Part shown: positions 26,475-37,828 of the stretch, piece by piece | Layout: each line of letters begins with the position of its first letter | How positions within the stretch are numbered: position 1 is the stretch's first letter | Program-made: the position numbers and the translations under genes | Origin: Rusavskia elegans | Taxonomy: Eukaryota; Ascomycota; Lecanoromycetes; Teloschistales; Teloschistaceae | Direction of reading: 5' to 3' | Length of the DNA stretch: 64,000 bases | Assembly: GCA_011316305.1 (NCBI GenBank) | Contig: SAUG01000035.1 | Location: forward strand, 248,001-312,000 | Notes under the pieces: generated by a model | The model's database searches: none | The model's input: only the letters and a program-made list of their open reading frames with translations | What the model was told of the DNA's origin: nothing

Positions 26475-26516
26475 TTTAGCGCCTCTAGCGCGATAGTGCG
26501 GTTACGATTTCGGTAT
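26475..26516. repeat. Possible fragment related to the SINE-like element
   Basis: The motif ttagcgcctctagcg occurs here in an otherwise very AT-rich context and again at about 48281-48295 inside the SINE-like insertion. Both are followed by further GC-rich sequence. I see no tRNA-like head upstream here, so it may be a truncated 3' part of an older copy or a chance shared motif. Confidence 0.3.
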
Positions 26517-29500
26517 ATTAAAATAAAGAGTTAATAATTTTAATTATAGATATTATTATAAAATAGCGTTTATCCTATTTATTATTTATAAAAAATTTAT
26601 AATAGAACTATTTTTTAAAATAATACTTTCGAAAAATATATAAATACTATCGGTAATAAAAATCTAGTATTATTACTATCTATCGAATAATTATAATATA
26701 GCCGAATAGTATATAGGGAAATCTATTTATCTATTTTAACAACTAATATAAAAGACCGATAGATTTAATTAAAAACTTTTTATTATTTTTAATATAAATA
26801 CTGATTTAGAATATTATTTTTATAAAAGTTTTCTATTTATATTTTTTTTAACTTCGTTAAAATCGGATTTTTCCGTTTACCGCTTTTAAAATAGAACTAT
26901 TAATATATATACTATAATCTAATATATTTCCGGATTTTTTTAAAACGGTCGTTATTTTCGATATTCTGGTATATATTAATAATTTAGGTCTATAAACCTA
27001 TAATAGTAGTATATATTTTATGAATTAATATAGTATAAAAAGTATTTATAAAGTCTAGCCGATATATTTTTATACCCGTAGTATATTCGGAAAGTAATTT
27101 TTTAGAAACTAACTATACTTTATTAAACGTAATTAAAGGAAATTAGTTAGATAGATAAACTTCTATTAATAGAAATAGAAATTTTCTAGGCTGATAAATA
27201 TATAGAAATAGTAGAAATCTATAGATTTTTTAAAGACTATAAATTAATAATAGTATACTTCTAGTAATATAATTATCGTACGTTTATAGCTATTAGAAAA
27301 GAATATTATAAATAATATTAGAAGATAATTTATCTATATTATATATAGAAGATTATATCTATTATATTTTTCTAAAACCGACTTTTTTTTACTATATAAA
27401 AATCGAGTTTATTACCGGTATTTATTTCGTTTTTACTTTATATTAGCAGGTTTATAGACTAAGTATATAATATAATACTCGTAATGATAGAAATAGAAAG
27501 TATCTATCGACGGGAATTCTTTATATTTTAAAAAATAATTAAAATTAATTATTTTCCGAAATTTACTAAACTATACTATAGCCCGAGCTAGTAATATACT
27601 AAAACTTCGATATAAATTCTAAATTTATAGCGACTCTATAAATAGGATATTTTCTATATAAAATAATATTATTAGATCCAGTAGTATAATAGATTTCTAA
27701 TCTTTTAAAAAAAGAATATAAATTATAATATAGTTAGTTATAATCTTCCAGCCAGCTATTAATATTTTAAAATAGTAGTAAGAATATTTATAGATTTTAT
27801 AGATAAATTAAAACTCAATTTTCGATTCGCTAGAATTTTTTTAGAATATACGATATTTATATAGTAATAGTATTTTAAAAATCGCCGTTTACTCGGACTA
27901 AATTATTTCAAAGATATTTAATTTAAATATCGATCTATGAAAGATTTAGCTATAAAATCGAATTTAATAGTAATTAATATAGAAATAGATTTCGGGTTCG
28001 GATAACTATAAACTTTCGTTTTTAATATTAGTAAATACCGGGGATATAAAACTAGCTAATAAATCTATAAAATTCTATTAAACAAAAAGTAATAGAAATA
28101 TTAATAGTCCTAACGGCTATAATATAATTAGAGGAAAGTATTTTACTATCTATTAATTTATTATATATAATATAAATAAAATTAGAAAAAATTATTTATC
28201 TATAGTTAAATATATATTTTTACGCTATTTTAACTTCGAATTATAGAATCTAAATATAGTCGATAATTTTTCTATATAATATTTAGAATTTTAAATAGCT
28301 AAATAAATAGTTAAATCAAAAATTATATTATATATTTACTTTATAATTATATTCTTTTTTCTATATTAATAGATCTTTTTACTATTATTACTAGATATAT
28401 AATAATTTTCAGGTATCATCGCTATTATATTAGATAATAGTAGAAATAGTTAGAGATAAATATAAATTAAAACCGAGATTTTATAGTTTATTAATACGTA
28501 ATTAAAAAAAGTATACTTTAAAGTTTATTTTTAAATATAGAATTATAAAAATTTTATATCTATAAAGAATTAACTAATAATAATTTAAAATTTTATTTTA
28601 ATCGATTAAACTAGTTTTTACTACCGGTCGAGAAAATAAAAATAGAAGAAAATTAATAAACTATATTACGATTTAAATAGTACTTTTAATTTAAAAATAA
28701 AAAAATCTTTATATTCTATAACTAAACTATTTATATTAAAAAATCTAAATTAGATTATATTAGATATTTTTAGAAGAATATATAGTAAATTTCTCGTTTT
28801 TTCTATTTTAATAACTAATTTAAATACCTTTTTCTATCTTCTATTTCTAGTTATATGAAACTACAAATATAATTTTTTATTATCTATTTTTAAATTTTCT
28901 AATTTACTTCCGGATATATATATATATATTTTTTTTAGCTAATATCCGATTATCGAATATATTATTTTAAATAATAAATTCTAGATCGGCTAAACTGTTA
29001 TCTATCTATAAAATATTATTGAAGAGATTATATAGACGGAATTTAAAAATTTATATCTAATTAATAAAAGGGCGGATATTAGTTAGAATTCTATTTTATT
29101 TCGACTATAGTTTATTATAAATATTTCGAAGTTTTTAATAATAATAATCGATTATAGATAGATCGGATATAATAATTTTATATCTAGAAATAATAGCCGG
29201 CTCGGTATATATATAATATTATTATTCTAAATAGAAATTTTCGGGAAATTAAATAGTTAGTATTTATTTTATATAATAGTTTCTATTAAATATATCGAGG
29301 AACGATAGCTATCTAGAACTATATTATAGATACTATAAATAAATCTATTAATCTAATCTAAATATATAAAACGATAGATAATAGTTAATTAGAAATAAGA
29401 TATTTAGATTTTATATAATTTAAACTAGGTTTCTATATTTTTAGATATATTATTATCTTTTTTTTATTTTTTTAATATTTTTGAAAATAGTAGCGGATCG

Positions 29501-31037
29501 ATACTAGTAGTATAGTCGACTTCTATATTAATAAATTTAGTTTCCGGAATATCTTTTATTTTATAGATTAGAAAAAACAAAAAAACTAAAATAAAATAAT
29601 AGATTAGAAAAAAGAAACCCGAAGAAAAAAAAAACTAGAAATAGAAATTTAAAAAGAAATAAATAATTAGAAAAAACTAAATAGTTAAAAAAAAAGGAAA
29701 TAAAAGTATTTTTTATAATATTTAAAGTTCGATTAAATATATTTTTCTATTACTATAATAATTTTTCTTTAGTTTAGTTAAAATAGAAAATAATTAAAAC
29801 AAATAAATATATTTTAATATAATAGCCGGATATAATCTAAATTAATTACTAATAGAATTTTTCGATCTAAAACTAAAAATATTTTACTAGATTAAAGGAA
29901 AAAGTATTAGTATATATTATATTTTAGAATATTTCTTTCGATATATTAATAGCTATATAAAGCTATATATATAAAAAATCTTTCCCGATACTAGAATATA
30001 ATATACCGCGAGATATCCGAATATATTATCATTTTATAGAAGAAATTAATTATAGATAAATAAATTTTAATTTAAAATCTATATTATTATAGCCGAAAAT
30101 ATAATCGAAATTTTTAAAAATTTAGAATATATAATAGACTAAAATAATCTTCTACTAGAAAAAATTACTAACCCGATTTTTAAAATAATAAATCTAATTA
30201 TAAAAATAGATAATAAAAATATAATTTCGGACTATTTAATTTAATATAACTAATAAGGTATTCGATATTCAATAAATCTAGATACTAGTAATCGAAAGTA
30301 AATTAATTTTCTATTTAATATATAGCTTTTCGAATCGGATAATTTTAATATAAAAAAATTACTATAGTTTCTATATATCGAAGCATTTTATTATATTATA
30401 AAAGATATTTATCGGAAAATATATATTATTAAATATAGACTAAAATAATTCTTTTATTTATATAATTTCGAAATATTTTAATTAATTCTATTAAATGATA
30501 TATCCGGATATAATCTAGTAGACTATAATAAAGACTATAATAATAGTATTTCGAATACTAAATTCTCTTTAAATATCTATAGCGACGAGACGTCCCCGCG
30601 TTCTACTTTCGCTAGTAAATCTAGGGGTCTATTTTAAAATAAATCGATAGATTTCTATAATAGCTTTTCTAGAACTATTAACTAGAAAGATATAATATAT
30701 AATATAGCTATTTATATTCTACTATTCTTTCTAAATTTAGATAAACTAATAGCTGCCGAAGATTATACTAAATTTAATTTAAAACTTAATAAAAAAGAGT
30801 TCTTTACTATAGTAAAATAGGAGTTTTCTAAAAGTATCGCTATATTTATAGAAAATAAAGATAAAGCCGAATATAATAAACCGAAGAAAATTCTATAAAA
30901 TCTCGATCTATAAAAATAAATATATAGAAATATAGTATATATAATATATATACTAGTTATTAGTTACTTCTTTCCTATTATAAAATAGATATTATCTAAA
31001 TACTTTAAGTTTAATAGATTAAAGTAACTATAGCTAA

Positions 31038-31042
31038 ATAAC
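31038..31042. repeat. Target-site duplication ATAAC (left)
   Basis: ATAAC directly precedes the left LTR and is repeated exactly at 37824-37828 after the right LTR, as expected for Ty3/gypsy integration. Confidence 0.9.
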
Positions 31043-31570
31043 TGTTATAAGGCTACTTGAAAGTTCTGGTATTTCCAAGAGTGGTTGGATTTATTAGTAT
31101 ATCTGTAAATGGAGGTATAACGAGTAATTATTTAAATTATATTAAAAATAAATTAGTTTAATTACTAGAGCAGTATATAGCGATAACTAATAAATTAAAT
31201 ATAAGCTATAAAGGCGTCGAGTTCGAGGTCTATATAGATAATAGAATCCTCTATTTCCTTAGAGGCTTTACTTTATTAAAACTACTAAAATAACCTTTTT
31301 TTAATACCTTCAATCTACTAAAATAACTAAGATAACTTTTCTTTAATACTTTTAGTCTACTAAAATAACTAAGATGATCTCTTTTTAGTACTTTTAGTCT
31401 ATTAAAATAATTGAAATAATCTTTTTTTAGTATTTTTAGTCTATTAAAATAATTGAGATACTATTAGTATTAATACTAAAGTCTTTCTACCTATCGAAAC
31501 GTAATAGAAAATCCAGTATTATACTAAGTACTACCGTATTCTCTAAGGTACGCCGCCTGTATTTATAATA
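31043..31570 (-). repeat. Chromovirus 3' LTR (528 bp)
   Basis: Begins TGTTATAAGG and ends TTATAATA on the plus strand. It holds about five copies of a 42-48-bp internal repeat (about 31255-31455). It is the downstream (3') LTR because the element reads on the minus strand. Confidence 0.92.
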
Positions 31571-31625
31571 CTAGGTCTCTTTTTTAGATTTTTATCCCGA
31601 AAATCTATCGTCTGTTCTTTTCTAT

Positions 31626-32060
31626 AGGTATAAAAGAAAATTATTAACTAAAAAACGTTATAAAAAAGTCCTTTCTCTAGATATCGGTATATTAGCTATA
31701 TATCCTTATCGGAATTATTTCTAGTCGGGGAAATCCTATCGCGTCGGTAAAGATTCCGAGAAGTATATTAAATATATAAAATAAGTTAATTTTTATAATC
31801 TTATTCCGTTAGATAATACGCGCTGGTATTATTTTAAAGAAAAATATAAAAAGTTAAAGAAAAAGTTATTTGAAATATATATAAAGTAATAATATCTGCT
31901 TCGTTAGTTAAATTATATTAAAAAAGAGCAGCGTATTATAGTTAATAGCGAGCTATAAAATTTTAAAAAGCTAAAATATAAAAGTAATACTATAGATTCG
32001 TCTTTTTCTATAGACCTGAATCCTTTTTTTAATATAACTTCTAAATAGATTACTTTACCT
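31626..32060 (+). pseudogene. Antisense ORF remnant between chromodomain region and 3' LTR
   Basis: On the strand opposite to gag-pol, a frame of about 145 codons is interrupted by only seven stops (three TAG, four TAA), all explicable by RIP of CAG/CAA/CGA. It is rich in Lys, Glu and Leu, with an amphipathic, coiled-coil-like middle (about 31840-31960). Small basic/coiled-coil proteins annotated as hypothetical in many ascomycete genomes have a comparable look; whether this is one of them is inference. It could equally be chance openness in the 3' untranslated region of the retrotransposon. Confidence 0.35.
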
Positions 32061-35000
32061 AGTAATTTCGGCTAGTTAATAACTTTTTTAACTCCTTTTA
32101 GTAGAATTTATATAGAATCTTCTAATAGTTTACTAAATATTTTTTAGATTTCTAAATATTTTCCGAAGTAGAATAATATTTCTATTTAATTAGATAATTC
32201 TAACCTTCCTTTTATAGGATTTTTTTAATTATAAAAGTATCTTCCTTTAATATTTCGAAGTTAAATATCCGTTATAATAGCGTTTCGGAATCGGCTAGTT
32301 CTAAAAGAAATATATAAAATACCGGATATATTTTAGCGTCTTTAGATAGATCGAGTTTAAAATTCTAAGGTCTTTTAATCTCTTTTATTAAAAATAGTCC
32401 GACTTTAATATAATTAAATTTTTTACTTAAAGTTCTTATTTTTAAGTTTTTTATAAGAAGGTATATTTTATTTCCTTTCTTTAACTAAGATACTATTTTT
32501 CGTATTTTATTATAGTAATTACCCGAATATTTCTATATTTTTAGGATATTCCTATAGATTTTTTTTCTAAATATCGACTTTTTAGATTACTAATTCCGCT
32601 AATATATATAGTAGCGGTCGTCTAAATATATTCGGATTTTTTCTATTATTAGTATAGAACGTTATTACTTTTATTATATTTAATTCCCTTATATTAAGTA
32701 CTAATTAAACTATTAGTAAAAGCGAAATCTAATTATTCTAAACGTTATTAATAAAGTATTTTAGGTATTATTCTAGAATCTGGTTAGTACGTTCTATCTA
32801 TCTATCCGTTATCGGATAGAAAGCTATAAATATTTTTAGTTTAATACTAAGTATAGGTACAAGGGTTTTCTAATAATTTAAAATAAAAAACTTATTTCTA
32901 TTATTTATTAATACTTCTAATAGTCTATAGTATCGGAATAATCGATCTAAAATAATAAATTCAAGTTATTTTACTATAAAGTCTTTTTTTAATAGGATTA
33001 TATAGATATACTTTATAAGTCTATTAACTATATTAAATATTAAGTCGTATTTTATATTTATTATCGGGTCTTTTAATTTCGGGAGTTTAATAATAAAGTC
33101 TATAGTAATTTCCTTTTATAATAAATTCGGTAGTTTCTTATATTGAATCTCGCTATAACGAATATATATACTATATTTATTTTACTAATAATTAAAATAT
33201 TTTTTAATATATATATCGATATATTACTTTATATTAGGAAACTGGTAATATTATTATAAAAGTTATATTATTTTTATTACGTCTAGATTCCTTTATAGTA
33301 TTCTATCGTAGTATTTTTTAATATATTCGTTAATTTTATCGTCTGGTACTTATAATTTTCCTTTTTTAATAGGAAACTATTTCTGGTCGTCTTTAAATAT
33401 ATTTAGTATTATATTTAGCTCGTACTAATTTACTAATAGTAATCTATCCTTATTAATTTTAAGAATACTATTATTAAAAACTTCCTTCGTTTTTATATAA
33501 TTACTTCTTCGATTTAGAATATCTATTTTTCTATTTTCTTTACTTAAAGTATAATATATTTTAAACTTATATTAATTAAAGAATATAGACTATCGTATTT
33601 ATTTTCTATTAAGTTATTTTATTAATATAAAATATAGAAGATTTTTATAGTCCGTAAAAATCGTTAGTTCTAGCGATCTTTCGGCGTATATTTTCTACTA
33701 TTCTAGTACGGCTACTATAGCTAATAGTTCTTTATTATAGAAATCGTAGTTTTATTCCGCTAGCGAAAATTTTCTGGATATATATACTACCGGGTACTAC
33801 TTACTATTATACTATTATAGAAGGTATATATCTATAGCTAGATCTAACAAATCTGTTTCTATTCGTAATAGTTTCGTTAAATCGAATATTTTAAATACTG
33901 GGTCTTTTATATATTTATTTTTAAGATTTTCGAATATTTATCGTTCCCTTTCTTTCTATTACTATTCTATAGTATCTTTTATTAAAGCTATTAGAGTAAG
34001 AGCTTTTTTAGAATAGTTTTTTATAAATTTTCGATTATAGTTTATAAATCCGAAAAAGTTTTAGATTTCTTTAATATTTATCGGTATCTCCTATTCTATA
34101 ATAGCTTTTAGTTTACTAGAATTAATACGTAATCCGTTTCGTTCTATAATAAATCCGAAAAAATTAATCTTTTTTTTATAGAATTTATACTTTTCTAGTT
34201 TAAAATATAGGTTTCTTTTTTCTAGATATTCGAGAACTTTACTAATATACTGTATATATTCTTTAAATATTATAAAGAAAACTAGAATATTGTCGAAGTA
34301 GGCGATAATAAATATATCTAGATATTTTCTAAATACGTTATTAATTATATTCTAATAGATTACCGGGGCGTTTATAAGCCCGAACGGTATAATAATATAT
34401 TTATAATAACCGTACTATATATAGAAAGCTATTTTCTATTTTTTTCCGGCTTTTATTTATATAAGGTTATATATTCCTCGAAGGTCGAGTTTTATAAAAT
34501 ATTTCGCTCTATAGAATCTATTTTAAAGCTCGCTAATATTCGATAGAAAATATTAGTTTTTAATTATAATATTATTTAGCTTCCGATAATCGATATATAA
34601 ACGGAGTATTCTATCTTTTTTAAATATAAAGAGAATCGGGTATCCTATTAGTAATTAAAATTTCCGAATAAATTCTTTCTTTATATTCTTATCCAGGTAT
34701 TTATAGAATATTTCGAGCTCTATAGTAGATAATAAATAAATAGATCTAAATATAGACTACTTGCCTAGTTTAAATCTGACTTCGTAATTCTACGGTTAAT
34801 ATTTAGATAGTACTTTTATAGTTATCTCTTCCCGAAATAAAATTATTTAATTTTTATATATACCCGGAACTCTTCCTAATAGATTTTCTATTAACTTTTT
34901 ATTAGATAGTATAGAGTTTTCGAAAGGTTCGTAATTCTTTTTTCTACCTCTATCTTATTAATCCAGCTAATTTCTACCGGTATCTAATAAATCGGACCTA

Positions 35001-37250
35001 AGTAGTTTTTAATTATTTTTCTTCGAAGTTATAAGTTCGCGTATTATATTCTACTTTTTATCTATCTAAAAACGCTATCTCGGTATAGACTAGATATTCC
35101 CTACGTAGGAATATCGTTTAAAGCTAAATATTCTTTTCTCCTAGTCTATTACTGGATTATAATCCTTTAACTAAGAAATTCTAAATACGATTTTTTAGCT
35201 GGCTATTTAAATAATATCGAATTAAAGTTCCTTTTAATATTGGTTAATTATTACTTAGAGCGGTATTATTCTTTCTATAACCTTTCCGTCTCTATTCGGT
35301 ATTTTACTTCTATCGATAACTATTAAATTATATAGATCCTTTTTTTTAATATAAGGGAACCCTTTCCTTTTAGCTAAATCTTTTAATATAAAATTTCCGG
35401 TTATACCTAAATCGATAAATACTTTAACCTTCTATAGTCTATTATTTATTTTAACGATTATTTTAATTTCGAGTATATATATATAGCTAGCTAAATTTAG
35501 TTATTTTTTCTAGACTATAAAGTTATACGCTCGTAGTATATCTATTACTATAAGATCTTATTTTTTCCCGAATTATTATTTATATTCTTATATTTCTTAT
35601 TTTCGTAATCTATTTACGAAATATATCTATAGAGATTCTAATTAAAGATTCTATTTCTTTTTTATTATTCTTTTTAGTATTTATATCTACTATAGATAAT
35701 ATATCCGGAATAATTATAAGTATTATAACTTCCGACTTAAATAGATATTATAGGAGCGTATCGGTATAGTTTTAATAGATACTATCCGGTTCTTTCCTTT
35801 TCCGATTTATAGATACTATAGTTATCGTTATAGTAGGTAATCTAACTAAATAGTATATATTAATTTCCTATTATTACGTTTTTTTATTAAAGTATCGGTT
35901 TAGAAATAATTTTATCTTTAGAAACGTTACTTCCTAGTTTTTTTTCTAATATATCGACGATATTACTAGCTTCTTAGTACTACTAATAATTTTATAGGTA
36001 TTTATCGTTAATATATATTTTATAAACGGCTTTAAATCCTTTATAGATTATTCTAAATCCTTCCTTCGTTATATCGTAGGGTCTATTAAAGTAAAAAGGT
36101 TTTAACTACGTTTATTAAACGTCTTCTATTACAGATATCTATTTAGAGGCGGCTTTTTTTTTAGTTAGTTCTATAGATACTTATAGCGAAGTATTATTTA
36201 TTATAGCTTCCTATAGTACTTTATCGTTTTCTATAAATATAAATTCTTTAATTAAGCTAGTTTTCTAGGGTTTAGAACTACTATCGTCGTCTTCTAAGAT
36301 TATTTTTTACTAGTCTTTAGGTTCTCTTTTTAGCGTAGCGTTAAACTGTCGTCGTTATATTTTATTTAATCGATACTTTCTCGCGAAATAGTCTATTTTA
36401 CTATAGTTATAGTATATTTTAGAATTTTTATTCCCTTTACTGCTTTTAGAGTTCTTTCCTTTATATTACTATTATATTAAATCTAATTCTATAGGTATCG
36501 GTCCGTAGTAGTTATCTCCGAACTTTTTACTAGGCGGTAGTCCTCTATAGGGCTATCCCGAGTAACGTCCTACGTTTCCTTATAGTCTATTATTATAGCG
36601 TTTCTCTATATCTCTTTTATATAGCTTATTATCGAGGTCGATAGATATTTTAATAAAATTATCTAAAATATTATAGGCTCGACTATTATATATAAATTCG
36701 TCTTTTATTCGTTTTTTAAATCTTTTTCTAAATATTATATATAGAGCGTTATTATTCTATTCCGTTAGTAGTATTTATTTCTTAAATCGTACAGCGTAAT
36801 CAGATACTATATTCCTCTATTAAAGGTATTAAATAAAGCGTTTAGTAGTCTAGATTTTATTTAAGATTTTAAAGATATTATAAATAGCTTTTTTAAATTT
36901 TATAAATTACGCGAAGATAAATTTATTATCTTCGTTATTATCTATATATTACCGAAGTAAAGGTTTTATCTAGTACTAGGCTCGTCCTCGAAGATAGAAT
37001 ATAGTAAAAAGGGTTTTCTTTTTTTCGGGTATAGGATAGAATACGAAGTATATATCTAATTATATAAGCCAATCTTTTAATTTATTACGGTTACTATAGT
37101 ATTTATTAGGTTTATTAACTTTAATACTATACGATCGATAGTTAGTAGGAAAAATACTAATTTCTTTATTACTACTATTATCTTTTATCTAAACTTTCTT
37201 TCTTTTAGGTTTAGATTGTTTAGCTATAGAGCTAGAGTTACTTAGAATGG
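32061..37250 (-). pseudogene. Chromovirus gag-pol remnant
   Basis: Minus-strand motifs remain legible despite RIP. A CCHC zinc knuckle lies at about 36370-36417, with its Cys and His codons turned into Tyr codons. A retropepsin site Ile-Asp-x-Gly-x-Thr-Gly lies near 35390-35420. The reverse transcriptase has Pro-Phe-Gly-Leu at 34376-34387 and a YxDD box read as Tyr-Phe-Asp-Asn at 34289-34300. An integrase HHCC-type zinc region lies at about 33200-33345, and the basic post-integrase segment (Lys-x-Tyr-Leu-Leu-x-Lys-Asn-Leu) near 32440-32480. A Ser-Leu-Leu-Glu-Leu-Ala motif at about 32290-32330 and a chromodomain-like end follow at about 32100-32250. The order protease-RT-integrase-chromodomain defines a chromovirus. 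Stops are TAG/TAA throughout. Confidence 0.88.
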
Positions 37251-37295
37251 AGATTTAATATTAATCTATAATAGATATCCTAAAGATATTTAAAA

Positions 37296-37823
37296 TATTA
37301 TAGGGCTATCTAAAGGTCCTGGTATTTCTAAAAGTAGTTAGACTTATTAGTATATCTATAAAAGGAGATATAATAGATAATTATTTAAATTATATTAAAA
37401 ATATATTAGTTTAATTACTAAAATAGTATATAGCGATAACTAATAAATTAAATATAAACTATAAAAGCGTCGAGTTCGAGGTCTATATAGATAATAGGAC
37501 CCTCTATTTCCTTAGAGGCTTTACTTTACTAAAACTACTAAAATAACCTTACCTTAATACTTTTAATCTACTAAAATAATTAAGCTAACCTTTCTATAGT
37601 ATTTTTAATCTACTAAAAAAACTAAAATGATTTCTCTTTAGTATCTTTAATCTACTAAAATAACTAAAATAACCTTTCTTTAATATCTTTAGTCTACTAA
37701 GATAATTGAAATACTATTAATATTAATACTAAAGCCCTCCTACCTATCGAAGCGTAATAGAAAATCCAGTATTATACTAAGTACTACCGCGTTCCCTGAA
37801 ACACGCCGCCCGTACTTATAACA
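37296..37823 (-). repeat. Chromovirus 5' LTR (528 bp)
   Basis: Plus-strand ends are TATTATAGGG (RIP-changed TGTTATA) and CTTATAACA. Same length as the left LTR, with about five internal minisatellite units (about 37505-37705). Followed by the right copy of ATAAC at 37824-37828. It is the 5' LTR on the minus strand and would have held the promoter. Confidence 0.92.
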
Positions 37824-37828
37824 ATAAC

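Larger units (their letters stand above)
19586..31042. repeat. RIP-degraded repeat DNA, unclassified, left of the chromovirus
   Basis: 11.5 kb of CA/TG-depleted DNA. Separate entries cover a pyrimidine-rich tract (19806-20025), a 36-bp tandem array (21161-21425) and a short GC-rich motif (26475-26516). The array reads best on the minus strand. From about 30540 to 31042 a plus-strand frame is followed with RIP-type stops; it appears to continue at 37829 after the chromovirus insertion. No domain was recognised. Confidence 0.6.
31043..37823 (-). mobile_element. Full-length Ty3/gypsy chromovirus, RIP-inactivated (6781 bp)
   Basis: Two LTRs of identical length (528 bp) flank 5725 bp of internal sequence, with a perfect 5-bp target duplication outside. 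Orientation is minus: the zinc-knuckle remnant lies near the right LTR, then protease, reverse transcriptase, integrase and chromodomain region toward the left. A purine-rich tract on the minus strand (aaaaaagagac, about 31573-31585) abuts the left LTR, as a polypurine tract should. LTR differences are mostly C/T and G/A. It interrupts an older repeat whose plus-strand frame ends at 31042 and seems to resume at 37829. It cannot encode active proteins as it stands. Confidence 0.93.
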
